A stretch of DNA of 64,000 nt from NCBI GenBank assembly GCA_951213105.1, contig OX578138.1, positions 65,571,040 to 65,635,039 of the forward strand, written 5' to 3'. Under the pieces are notes generated by a model, which was not told the origin of the DNA, did not search any database, and saw only the letters and a program-made list of their open reading frames with translations. This DNA is from Amaurobius ferox. Lineage: Eukaryota; Arthropoda; Arachnida; Araneae; Amaurobiidae. This document shows, in pieces, positions 21,976 to 32,849 of this stretch. Both the position numbers and the translations under genes were made by a program. Numbering within the stretch: position 1 is the first letter of the stretch; each line of letters starts with the position of its first letter.

Positions 21976-23976
21976 TAAATTATAAGATTGGGGGGTTTTG
22001 TTTTAGTTAAGTATTTATAGCAATGTGATATCACTTCCGTTACCTGCTTCCGTTTTATCTTACGCACATTTCCTTCATAACTTACTACGTACCCTGTGCC
22101 CTAAAATGTTTCCCATCAAGAACATGAGCGTAATTTTGAATTTTCATTTTAGGAATCGTTCAATTTCATTGTTTGTTTGATACGACAAATTGGTGGGACT
22201 AGGATTGTTTGATTCTACTAATCAATTGACGTACAAAAACATCGTGGCTTGATAAGACCTTGTCCGTTTGTGTTCCATAAAGGATGATTGGACAAGGTAA
22301 GACAAGCGACCTTTAAACCAGTAATTTCCTTTAAGATAAAAAGAATGAAAGTTTGAGCGGGGGCCCAATTGGATAATCAGTTTCTTCAAGACAACGTAAC
22401 TGAACATTGCCATCGCAGTGATATAAAATAGCTGAAACAGTGCCAAATGATTTGGGGACGGGTTTAATATTTTGATGTTAACATAGATGAATGTAAACAG
22501 CAACAAAAATGACGACACAATAATATGACAATAGGTATTTTTATTGTAAATGGGGGGACCAGTTAGTTTTGTACAGAGTCAAGATTAAATATTATTTACT
22601 AACTATTAAAAGCTATAACAGAATAGTTAATATTTAAATTAATATTTAAGAGTTCAATGTTAACAACCAGTATAAAAATAATCATTGCATAAATATTTTC
22701 TAATAGTATTAATAAAAGCAGTCATTTACTAGCTTACTATACACAGTTAGCAATTAAATAATATCATTGATTTTATATAGATTCATATAGCTAATATTAA
22801 TTATTAACAGTTAGTTGACATATGATAATTTATAATAGGTAACAGTTAACATTGAATTCGCCGCAATACATAAACAACTGTACAGCCACCACGTTAACAG
22901 AAAAGGGTACAGAAAATGATAAAATATTACAATTTTATTATAATCCAGCTACGGCCTTGAAAATTAATATGAAAGTAGTAGATTTAATTTGGCAATAAAG
23001 TTATTAAAATATCAATTCTAGGTTGAAATTTAAAATTGATAACATTTTCAAATGATTATTAAAAGGGATGCACATATTATTTAATTGAATACTTGGTGAC
23101 AAACAAATATCCTGAACAATAGAACAAGTGAGAAAAAAGATAAAATAACTGAGTGAAAAATGAGCTAAAATAAACCAAGTAAAAGAAAAGAACACAAAGG
23201 TGACAAATTACCATAGCCTATACGAAACAGGGCTACAATATGGCGCCAAATTGCAGTATATATGACTTGCATTAATTGTTTGGCAAGTTCTAAACTAAAA
23301 TACACGTTTGAATAAACAATTAAAAAATATGTGCTAAAGTATTATATGCATACTCAAGGAAACATTTGAAAGTATTTGTACTTACTTATTAATCTTTTTA
23401 TTTATTAATTTCGTGAATTTCAAGAAAATTTGGAAAACTGGCGTAAAATAATCACCTATTTCTAAATGAGATCATTAAGCCCGTTTTTAAGAAGTGATGC
23501 CAATATTTTTTTTATTTTTAATTTTTAATAGAAATTATTTCTAAAATTAAAATTCGTTACATAGATCATAGTTTTTAAACACTCAACGTATTTTATCCAA
23601 CAATGAGTCAATTTTAATTGTACCATGGAGGTAAAAGTAAAGAGTTAAAACTTCATATTAAGAAAACGCCAATATCGTTTGAGACCATAATTCATGTGGC
23701 GCTGGCATAAGATAAGTACAGTAGCCATGGATTGTATGCATTTCTATGGCAAAAAGCCTAAAATATTTATTTAAACTGTCAATTTTGTAAAAATAAACTA
23801 TCAGCGCAATGCAAAGTAGAACTGAAGCAATAAAAAATATTCCTACGGGTTCAAAATTATTTTATCTTTCAATTAAGTTTTATCTCCATATATTCTGTAA
23901 ACAATCTATCCAACAACTATGAAAAAATACTGGTTAATTATGCTCATAATTAGGGAATCCTTAGCTTAACTATACT
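21976..23976. other. Unassigned AT-rich region
   Basis: TAATATT-rich simple sequence lies around 22580-22860. A hydrophobic minus-strand frame at 22222-22518 starts at GTG and lacks a diagnostic motif. No gene call is justified. Confidence 0.4.
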
Positions 23977-24793
23977 AAAAAATCTAATGTGGGCAGCACA
24001 GGATTTTTCCCTGCAGACTCATATTCATGTTGTCTTCATTTCTTTCATAATTCATTAGATTGAGTTTAATTGCACAAAATAACACTAAATTTGCATTTCT
24101 AATTCATTTTTTGTTTTTATTTGGTAATTGGACATTTTTCCGAAATAGGCGTAACATAAATGCAAGAAATCTCAAATATCTTGAGCACGGTTAGTCCTAA
24201 ACTATAATGGAGTGTGTTATATTCTTTTCCTCGTCAAAAATTGAGTATAAAACAAGAATTTAATTGATACATTTTAACAAACTCTACTTAGTCTTTTTTT
24301 TTTAGATTTTGGTGATTTCAGCGGACCGTTTCGCAAAAAAAGGCAGGTTGTTCCTTTCCGAATCGTACCAAAATCTAATGAGCACCAGAGTATCTCACAA
24401 GTAACTTATCTACTAAATTTTGTGAAATTTGGTCAATTAGTATTTTAGCTAGGGTGGATACATGAAATTTTTAAGGACCATTTCGCAAAAAAAGGCGGGT
24501 TCTGTTTTTATGAAACCTACTAAAAACTAATCAGCACCAGGGTCTCATCCAAGTGAGTTACATACCAAATTTTAAGAAATTCGGTCCATTAGTTTTTTAG
24601 TTAGAGTGGATACATACATTGGACCGACAGACAGACACACACACAGACACACACACACAGACGTCACGCTAAAAATAGTTTTTTCGTAATCTAGAGGTCT
24701 CGAAGCGTGTTAATCCGTCGAAAATTCGAGTTGCGATTTTTGGTAGGATTCCAATACTTGCCCTATATATTATCATGTATTGCAGGGAAAGTA
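23977..24793 (+). mobile_element. HL-B element, copy 2
   Basis: 5' AAAAAATCTAATGTGGGCAG, TTTCCCTGCAGACTC, type-1 interior (TTAATTGCACAAAATAACAC), two CAGCACCAG blocks, a CAGACACACA tract at 24631-24661, GACGTCACGCTAAAAATAG, and the terminal hairpin ending TGCAGGGAAAGTA. Confidence 0.8.
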
Positions 24794-25067
24794 AAAACAC
24801 ATATACTAAATACTATTTTTCTGTTGTATCAACTAACAATAGCGGCTACTTTACTACCACTAACTACACCTAGATATAATTCTCAAAGCATTAAGACATT
24901 TTCAAACGTTTCATCCATACGAGTTTTATCTCCTTTCTAACTCCATGTGTACAACTTTTATATCAATATAGCCAACGTAATCTACTGTGACTAATATGCG
25001 GTTTTGTAAGATTCTTTACCGTGACCTCATAATACACTCGGAAGATCTGAAATAAAAACCTAAGAAT

Positions 25068-26052
25068 AAAAAATCTGATGTGGGCAGGCAGTACGTGACT
25101 TTCCCTGCAGACTTAAATTCATATTTTCTTTATTTCTTTAATAATTCATTAGATTGAGTTTAATTGCACTAAATGACACTAAATTTGCATTTTTGATTTA
25201 ATTTTTGTTTTTATTTGGTAATTGGACATTTTTCCGATAGCGGCGTAACAAAAATGCAAGAAATCTCAAATATCTTGAGAACGGTTAGTCCTAAAGTATA
25301 ATGGAGTGTGTTATATTCTTTTCCTCGTCAAAAATTGCGTATAAAACAAGAATTTAATTGATACATTTCAGCATACGTAGTCTTTTTTTTTTTTTTTTTT
25401 TTTAGATTTTGGCGATTTTTGAAAAGCCATTCCGTAAAAAAGGGCAGGTTGTTATTTTCCGAATCGTACCAAAATCGAATCAGTACCAGAGTGTCCCACA
25501 AGTAACTTATCTACCGAATATTATGAAATTTGGTCAATTAGTATTTTAGCCAGGGTGGATACATGAAATTTGTGCAGGCCATTTCGTAAAAAATGGCGGG
25601 TTCTTCTTTTTCGAAAACGTACCAAATACTAATTAGCACCAGATAATCCAACAAGTAACTTTTCTACCAAATTTTGTAAAATTTGGTCAATTAATATTTT
25701 AGCTAGAGCGGATAAAATACTTTTTTGCGGGCCATTTCGCAAAAAAACGCATGTTCTGTTTTTACGAATCGTATCAAAAACTAATCAGCACCAGGGTCAC
25801 ATCCAAGTGACTTAGTTGCTAAATTTTATGAAATTCGGTCTATTAGTTTTTGAGGTAGAGTCGATACATACATTGCACAGACACACAGACAGACAGACAC
25901 ACAGAGAGATACACACACAGACGTCACGCTAAAAATAGGTTTTTCGTACTCTAGAGGTCTCGAAACGTGTAGATCCGTCGAAAACTCGAGTTGTGATTTT
26001 CGACATGATTCCAATACTTTCCCTATACATTACCATGTATTGCGATGAAAAT
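25068..26052 (+). mobile_element. HL-B element, copy 3
   Basis: Full-length type-1 copy with three CAGCACCAG-type blocks and a poly(T) at 25383-25403. Its 5' end carries a small insertion (GGGCAGGCAGTACG) and its 3' hairpin is damaged (TGCGATGAAAATA in place of TGCAGGGAAAGTA). Confidence 0.75.
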
Positions 26053-26089
26053 AAAAGTAAAAAACATAGTTTTTTAATGTACACCTTTT

Positions 26090-26473
26090 AAACACTTTCC
26101 AACATAGTTGAAGAATGTTTATGACTTTGGCCATTCTGTCTGTCTGTCTATCCGTCCGCACGATAACTGCTGTAAAAAATGACTTCAAATGGTTCAAAAT
26201 GAAATTTCAGTATGGTGAGACGGTATGTAGGACACATGGGAAAGAAAATGAATAATACCACCCAATTAGTTTCGGATTAAACCGGGTTGAAAAAATGAAA
26301 TACATGGAACCCTATGGGACTTATCACATTAAATGTGAATAATTTTGAATGTGAGTAATTTTCAGAAAAATATGTCGGGTAGCTTTTAAAATAAAAATTA
26401 GAATAATAATTACACTCATGATAATGAAGAGATCACATGACTCATTGCAAAATAAAATATGGCATTCATATTT
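26090..26473 (-). mobile_element. HL-C element, 3' part (interrupted copy)
   Basis: Starts with the HL-C terminal hairpin AAACACTTTCCAACATAGTT, then GTTTATGACTTTGG, CTGTCTGTCTATCCGTC, GCACGATAACTGC, the CCCTATGGGACTTATCA word and GATCACATGACTC, and stops at ATGGCATTCATATTTTT, where HL-B begins. The matching 5' part lies at 28589-28683. Confidence 0.7.
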
Positions 26474-27124
26474 TTACTTTCCCTGCAATACATGGTAATG
26501 TATAGGGAAAGTATTGGAATCATGTCGAAAATCGCAACTCGAGTTTTCGACGGATCTACACGTTTCAAGACCTCTAGAATACGAAAAACCATTTTTAGCG
26601 TGACGTCTGTGTGTGTGTCTGATGTGTGTCTTTTACGAAACGGCCAGCAAAAATTGTATATTTCGACTCTAACTCAACTAATCGACTAAATGTCATAAAA
26701 TTTGGTAGATAAGTCACTTGTGGTCCATCCTGGTGCTGATTAGATATTGGTACCACTGGGAACAACCTGCTTTTTTTTACGAAATGGCCCGCAAAAGTCG
26801 CCAAAATCGAAAACAAAAGACTATATATGCTCAAATATACCAAATGAATTTTTGTTTTATACGCAATTTTTAAAGAGGAAAAGAATATAACACACTCCAT
26901 TATACTTTAGGACTAACCGTTTTCAAGATATTTGAGATTTCTTGCATTTTTGTTGCGCCGATTTCGGGAAAATATCCAATTACCAAATAAAACAAAAATT
27001 GAATTAAAAATGCAAATTTAGTGTTATTTTGTGCAAATAATTCGATTTAATGAATTATTAAAAAATAAAAAAAAATTAATTTCTGTCTGCAGGGAAAATC
27101 ATGTGCTGCCCACATTAGATTTTT
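26474..27124 (-). mobile_element. HL-B in minus tandem, unit 3 (type 1)
   Basis: Read on the minus strand it begins AAAAATCTAATGTGGGCAGC at 27124 and ends in the hairpin TTCCCTATACATTACC / GGGAAAGTAA at 26474. It abuts the next unit with only a run of T between them. Confidence 0.75.
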
Positions 27125-27838
27125 AATTTCCCTGCAATACATGGTAATATATAGGGAAAGTATTGGAATCATGTCGAAAATCGCAACTCGAGTTTTCGAC
27201 GGATCTACACGTTTCAAGACCTCTAGAATACGAAAAAACCATTTTTAGCGTGACGTCTGTGTGTGTGTCTGTGTGTCTGTCTGTGTGTCTGTCTGTCTGT
27301 ACAGATTTTGCATCCATTCTAACTAAAAAACTTATGAACCGAATTTCACAAAAATTGGTAGGTAAGTCACTTGTGGGCGAGTCTCGTGCTGATTAGTTTT
27401 GGATACGATTCGGGATAAAAGAACCCGCCTATTTTTGCGAAATAGCCCGCAAAAGCTTGTATCCGCTCTAACTGAAGAACTACTGGACCGAATTTCACAA
27501 AATTTGGTAGATGAGTCACTTGTGGGTTACCCTGGTGCTGATTAGATTTTGGTACTATCTAAACTAATGAACTACGTATGCTCAAATATATCCATTAAAT
27601 GCTTGTTTTATACGTAATTTTTAGCGATTAAAAGAATAAGACCAACCCCATTACATTAGGACTAGCCGTTCTCGAGATATTTTAGTTTTTCGTATTTTCT
27701 CTACGCCACCTTTGAAAATAAGTCCTGTTACCGAATGAGAACGAAAATTGAATTAAAAGTGAAATAAATTTAATTAAAATAAAGAGAACGCGGATATAAG
27801 TCTGCAGGGAAAGTCATGTGCTGCCCACATTAGATTTT
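27125..27838 (-). mobile_element. HL-B in minus tandem, unit 2 (type 2)
   Basis: Same termini, but the 5' interior is the short type 2 (AAATAAATTTAATTAAAAT near 27763-27781 on the plus strand). The microsatellite at 27258-27301 is GTCTGTCTGTGT-like. Confidence 0.75.
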
Positions 27839-28568
27839 TACTTTCCCTGCAATACATGGTAATGTATAGGGAAAGTGTTGGAATCATGTCGAAAATCGCA
27901 ATTCGAGTTTGCGACGGATCTACACGTTTCGAGACCTCTAGAATACGAAAAAACTATTTTTAGCGTGACGTCTGTGTGTGTGTCTGTGTGTGTGTGTGTG
28001 TGTGTCTGTCTGTCTGTCTGTCTGTGTGTCTGTCTGTCTGTGCAGATTTTGTATCCACTCTAACTAAAAAACTAATTGACCGAATTTCATAAAATTTGGT
28101 AGGTATGTCACTTGTGGGCGGGTCTGGCGCTGATTAGTTTTGGGTACGATTCGGGATAAAAGAACCCGCCTTGTTTTGCAAAATAGCCCGTAAATGCTTG
28201 TATCCACTCTAGCTAAAAATCTAATGGACCGAATTTCGCAAAATTTGGTACATATGTCGCTTGTTGATCACCCTGGTGCTGATTGGATTTTGGTATGATT
28301 CGAAAAACAATAACCTGCCTTTTTTTACTAAATGGCCCCCAAAAATAGACAAAATCTGAAATAAAAATATTAGGTATGCTGAAATATATCCATTAAATGC
28401 TTATTTTATACGTAATTTATCGAAGAAAAGAATAAGACCAAACCCATTACATTAGAACTAGCCGTTCTCGAGATATTTTAGTTTCTTCGTTTTTTCTCTA
28501 CGCCACCTTTGAAAATGAGTCCAGTTACCAAATGAGAAACGATAATTGAATTAATAGTGAATTAACCG
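27839..28568 (-). mobile_element. HL-B in minus tandem, unit 1, 5' truncated
   Basis: The 3' hairpin at 27840-27876 and the body are intact, with a longer (GT)n/(CTGT)n tract at 27970-28041. The 5' terminus is missing; the sequence changes to HL-C 20-25 bp further on. Confidence 0.7.
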
Positions 28569-28588
28569 CTTAATCAATCACCGCTTAG

Positions 28589-28683
28589 TGTATCACATTT
28601 TAGAGATGTTTAAACAAAATTGCAGTTCAGTTGGAAAATATTTCATAATCATTGCCTTATGCATGACTGATCTTTCTTGTTTA
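28589..28683 (-). mobile_element. HL-C 5' end (partner of 26090-26473)
   Basis: TGTATCACATTTTAGAGATG, then TTCATAATCATTGCC and GATCTTTCTTGTTT are the minus-strand HL-C 5' end. The middle of the HL-C copy has been lost, so the insertion was accompanied or followed by deletion. Confidence 0.6.
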
Positions 28684-28839
28684 AATTACTTAACGACAGA
28701 ATTCCCGCGAGCCTCACTAGTTTTTGTAACTAATGGTTTAATTTTGTTGTACTGATGTAATTTGCTATAATGCACATATAAGTGTATAGAGTGCCAGTGA
28801 ATCTATGAGGAATTAAGAGGAAAGTTAATAGATTTCGGC

Positions 28840-29042
28840 GGGCCAAAGAAAATATTAAAATAAATCCTATGGGAATATAAATGAATAAGAACACCCAATT
28901 AATTTTCGACTGAACCCGGGTTGAAAAAGTGAAATACTATGAACCCTATGAGACCTAATTTTTCAAACATAGAAAGTTTTAGGAAATATTCAAATTATCC
29001 CTTAAAATATATAAAAAAATTTCAGCCAAATATATTCGGTAG
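28840..29042 (-). mobile_element. HL-C internal fragment
   Basis: CACCCAATTAATTTTCGACT, GAACCCGGGTTGAAAAA and CCCTATGAGACCTAATTTTT match the HL-C core. It ends at TTCGGTAGTTTTT, where an HL-B copy starts. Confidence 0.65.
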
Positions 29043-29505
29043 TTTTTACTTCTCCTGCAATACATGGTAATGTATAGGGAAAATATTGGAATCATGCCGG
29101 AAATTGCAACTCGAGTTTTCGACGGATCTGCACGTTTCGAGACCTCTAGAATAAGAAAATACTATTTTTAGCGTAACGTCTGTGTGTGTGACTGTGTGTC
29201 TGTCTGTGCAGATTTTGTATCCACTCTAACTGAAAATCTAATTGACCGAATTTCATAAAATTTGGTATGAAAGTCACTTGTCAGCGAATCTGGTGCTGAT
29301 TAGTTTTGGGTACGATTCGGGATAAAAGGACCCGCCTTTTTTACGAAATGGCCCGCAAAAGCTTGTATCCACTCTAGCTGAAAAGCTAATAGACCGAATT
29401 TCACAAAATTCGTAGATAAGTCACTTGTGGGTCACACTGGTGCTGATTAGATTTTGGTGTGATTCGAAAAAAATAACCTGCCTTTTTTTTCAAAATGTAC
29501 AGGTA
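29043..29505 (-). mobile_element. HL-B element, 3' half, inserted in an HL-C T-run
   Basis: Hairpin CTCCTGCAATACATGG / GTATAGGGAAAATA, then the HL-B 3' half up to a poly(T) at 29485. The 5' half is absent and the text changes to an HL-A-core-like fragment. Confidence 0.65.
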
Positions 29506-29782
29506 TGTCTCCATTCTCTCCATCTGTCAGTAACGCTTGGCGATACATTTGGCTAAATATCGCCAACACGGCGACATTTACCACAGATTGACCGTCAAAA
29601 TTGTAAAAAAGGCGTTAAATTAACAAATATACCATCATGATGATATCAATAATTGTCAATTTAGAGTTGCGTGAAATATAAATTAATTGGGTACTTCGAA
29701 AAAGTTTTGCATATTTACATCCTTAAGGTGATGGTGGACGTTGAAATGAGCAAAAATCGACTAAAGAAAGTTCTTTCTTTTT
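29506..29782. repeat. HL-A-core-like fragment and spacer
   Basis: TCAGTAACGCTTGGCGATAC, then ATATCGCCAACACGG, is the CGCCAA-rich wording seen in HL-A cores and in the array at 52550-53520. The rest is unassigned. Confidence 0.4.
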
Positions 29783-29950
29783 GACACTTTGACTTTGTTT
29801 ATGACTTTCTTCATTCTGTCTGTCTGTCCGTTAGCACGATAACTGCTGTAAAAATGACTTTATTAAAATGAAATTTTAGTATGTTGTCCAGACGGTCTGT
29901 GGGACATATGGGAATATAAATGAATAATACCAGCCAATTACAATACTTTT

Positions 29951-29967
29951 GGATGGAACCGGGGTTG
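29951..29967. repeat. Target-site duplication of the SINE, left
   Basis: GGATGGAACCGGGGTTG, repeated exactly at 30349-30365. HL-C copies elsewhere carry this word once in diverged form. Confidence 0.9.
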
Positions 29968-30348
29968 TTGTTGAGACCCAGACCGTCCAACCTACCAGAA
30001 AAGTGTAAGGTAACCGTTTGGACGGCCGGAAAGTGCCACACAATTTAGACCGGAACCCAGTGGGGGAGGCATCCACAGGGACCGTACCCTCCTTCCCCTA
30101 TCACCAATCTCTCGGAAGGAATTACGGACCCACATGTTTGACGTGATCGTACTCCGCGTGAACACGGCGGCAGTTCTGGCAGCGTGCAAATCCAGCACGC
30201 AAACCACTGGGCTACCGCGCCCGAAAATTGCAAACAACACGCGGTGTTCCCAGGTGATCACCCACCCAAGTACTAACCGCGCCCGATGCTGCTTGACTTC
30301 CGTGATCTAACGAGAACCGGTGTTTTCAGCACGGTAGGGCCGTTGGAC
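29968..30348 (-). mobile_element. Composite SINE: 5S rRNA-like head, tRNA-like middle, (CAA)n tail
   Basis: In sense orientation the element starts at 30348 with GTCCAACGGCCCTACC. About 115 bp align with 5S rRNA, including GGTTCTCGTTAGATCAC, AAGTCAAGCAGCATCGGGC, GGTTAGTACTTGGGTGGG and CCTGGGAACACCGCGTG, so the internal pol III control region is recognisable. Next comes GGGCGCGGTAGCCCAGTGG, a tRNA box A-like block, and a body shared with the tRNA-type SINE at 21387-21655 (GAGAGATTGGTGATAGG, GGTTCCGGTCTAAATTG). It ends in GGACGGTCTGGGTCTCAACA and CAA. The exact 17 bp flanking duplication fixes both ends and shows LINE-mediated insertion. It is far more GC-rich than its surroundings, as expected of a fairly recent pol III-derived insert. 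Confidence 0.9.
30233..30348 (-). pseudogene. 5S rRNA-like module of the SINE
   Basis: Near full-length match to arthropod-type 5S rRNA by recall. Substitutions and its fusion to the tRNA-like block show it is a SINE head rather than a 5S gene. It is not part of a 5S tandem array. Confidence 0.85.
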
Positions 30349-31544
30349 GGATGGAACCGGGGTTGAAAAAATGAAATACATTGAACCCTATGGGACCTAA
30401 TTTTTCAAACATTTTTTAAGCGGATTTAAAATTCACAAATTGCTTCGAAAGTTTTAGAAAATATTCAAATTACCCCATAAAATATATAAAAAAAATTTCA
30501 GCAAAATATATTCAGTAGTTTTTTAAATGAAAATTAAAATAATAATTACATCTTTTGTATGAAACGATCACGTGACCATTATATGAGGAGATCACGTGAC
30601 CCACTTCAAAATAAAATATGGCATCCATCTTGTATCAAAATCTTGATTTTCAAAGTTCTTTTTAATTCATATTTAGTGTTGTATCCGTCCTAAAACAGCT
30701 TTATTATTGCTTAAATTTTGTGCATCTACATACTGAAACTACGCAATTACAATATATTTGAGTTTAAATGATCATCCAACTTTGATTATTTCTACAACGA
30801 AGCCTAATTTTCACTGATGGAGAATGTAAATGCCAAAAGATGTAGGATGAGTAAAGATGTAGGATGAGTCCTGAAAAGTATAACGAATTTTGTTTACAAA
30901 ATGTCCTGATTTGAAGATTTATTTGTAAAATTATTTAGCTCATGGAGTCTGCAATATAGCTGACTTGAATGAAATAGTCATTGATTTTACACAGAGAAGG
31001 ACGATTTTTTCGATGAAGTTTTAAGCATAGAGTTTAATTACTTGTACATCCATGGTCTTTAGTTTTTAAATAAAATAAATTATTACAGTATTGGGATGAA
31101 TGAAATGAATAGAAAACATTTATGAATGAAATGCTGCTTTTATAGAGAGAGCCAGGCGTGTTATTTTTTCTATGACGTCATTTGAATGAATTTCAGTTGT
31201 TTTCGATGAAGTTTTCAAATATAATAAATTATCGTAGTATTATGATAATTCTAAAATTATTACCGAGGAATGTATCACATTTTAGAGATGTTTGAACCAG
31301 GCAATTTATATGTCAACGCCATCATTTGAATGAAGTTCATTTTTTTCGATGAAGGTTTAAGTTTTCAAATATAATAAATTAACGTAGTATTGTGATAAGT
31401 TTTAAAATATCACCGAGGAATGTATTGCACTTTAGACATGTTTAAATAAAATTGCATTGAAGTTGGAAAGTGTTTCATAATCAATGCTTTAAGCATGATT
31501 GATCTTTCTTGTTTAATATATAACATTATTTTACACATTTAACA

Positions 31545-31878
31545 TTTTGCTTACGGGTGGGATTCTCAAAAAGACAGGTATTTGACATTCCCCATCCCAA
31601 ACATTTCAACCCCCCCCCCTTAGCAGGCATTGGCGTCCATGGAAATCGCCGACAGAAACATTGCACCTGTTGCAGCAGGTATTGTGGCCGTATACAGGTA
31701 TTGGTACCTGTTGCAGCAGGTGCAATGTTTCTGTTGGCGATTTCCATGGACGGCAATGCCTTCAAAGGGGGGGGGGGGAGGTCGAACTGTTTGGGATAGG
31801 GTATGTCAAATACCTGTCTTTTTGGGAGGTTATTCGTTTGGAATTGACGCTGTGCCACCCGTAAGCAAAAGATTAAAT
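31545..31878. mobile_element. Fold-back element H with nested inverted repeats
   Basis: The outer arms are GCTTACGGGTGG and CCACCCGTAAGC, then AAAAAGACAGGTATTTGACA and its complement TGTCAAATACCTGTCTTTTT. Inside are a C-run against a G-run, then CCATGGAAATCGCC against GGCGATTTCCATGG. The centre is GCACCTGTTGCAGCAGGT against ACCTGTTGCAGCAGGTGC. One extra block (TTCGTTTGGAATTGACGCTG) is present only in the right arm. A single-arm copy is at 17256-17395. Frames inside are palindrome artefacts. Confidence 0.75.
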
Positions 31879-32463
31879 GCATTTTTTTCGAAATGGAATT
31901 TTCAAAGGTTTTACATTTTAAAAATGCTCCATGCGTCTTAATTTTTGTTTCAGATGCATGAAATTTGGCAAGAAGACACCTTTCATATTTTTTAATGAAA
32001 CTGAGTATACATTTTATAATTGAACTTTATTAAGATAATTAAAAGTGAATAAGAACCTAATTATAAGATGAAAATTAAGTTTTAATGCAGAAAAATATTT
32101 TTAAAAAATTAACTTTCTAAGCGAGTTAAAAATGAATACTCAGATTTGTTCATAATGTGTTTTTGAGTGATCATAATGTAAAATTAATCAAAAATGTGAA
32201 CAAATGGCACGCAAGGAACATTTTCAAATTTTCGCTAAAAGAATTAAATTAAAAAAAAAAATACAAAATTATAACAAAATTTAAATAAATTTAATGTTAT
32301 TTTATATAGTAATGTTAAGAGGAATATTATTACAAATTTTCATGTTTCTAAATCAGTAAATAAATTTTAAAAAAAATTTCACAATCACGGTCCCCTTAAA
32401 AGCACCAAATTACAGTTCCACGTTACACGCACACACATCGTGCCGAATATCCCTTGCATCGTT
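31879..32463. other. Unassigned AT-rich spacer
   Basis: Long A-rich stretches; no gene or recognised repeat. Confidence 0.4.
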
Positions 32464-32535
32464 TCTTTACTGTGAAAGAAGTAAATTCATTGTATTTCAA
32501 AGGGGAAGTAATGTACTGCCACAGCAGACTTTTTC
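32464..32535 (-). mobile_element. HL-A 5'-end relic
   Basis: AGTAAATTCATTGTATTTCA, then GTAATGTACTGCCACAGCAG, is a decayed minus-strand HL-A 5' terminus. No body follows. Confidence 0.45.
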
Positions 32536-32849
32536 TATAGCAACAAGAACAGAATAGGCATTTATATCAGCTTATAAGAAATCAATAAATATAAATAAAT
32601 TATTACAATGCATTTTAATAAACGACATGTAATGAGGCAGTGTTCGGAAAATGTCCTTTGTTTGACAATAGGCTATTTTTTCTTATAAGAATATGGAAGA
32701 CAAAACTGGAAGCTAATAGAGCGGAATGATAATACAGTTTGAAAGAATTTTATATCGATCAGCGCCATTTGTTTCTAGACCGCATAAAGTAAATGCTGAA
32801 AAGAAAAAAAAAATATTTTTCTTTTATCTTCAAAACTATTATTATAAAT

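Larger units (their letters stand above)
29783..31515 (-). mobile_element. HL-C element, carrying a composite SINE
   Basis: Near-complete HL-C. The terminal hairpin region (GACACTTTGACTTTGTTTAT) is shortened. The core has CTGTCTGTCTGTCCG, GCACGATAACTGC, CCCTATGGGACC and paired GATCACGTGACC words. Two diverged internal units of about 130 bp (GAGGAATGTATCACATTTTA at 31264 and GAGGAATGTATTGCACTTTA at 31415) precede the 5' end GCATGATTGATCTTTCTTGT. A SINE interrupts it at 29968-30348. Confidence 0.75.

Noticed and set aside
22222..22518. Hydrophobic minus-strand ORF as a chemoreceptor exon
   Set aside because: It starts at GTG, has no diagnostic receptor motif, and AT-rich DNA readily gives hydrophobic frames.
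30233..30348. Functional 5S rRNA gene
   Set aside because: Fused to a SINE body, flanked by a SINE target duplication, and carrying substitutions.
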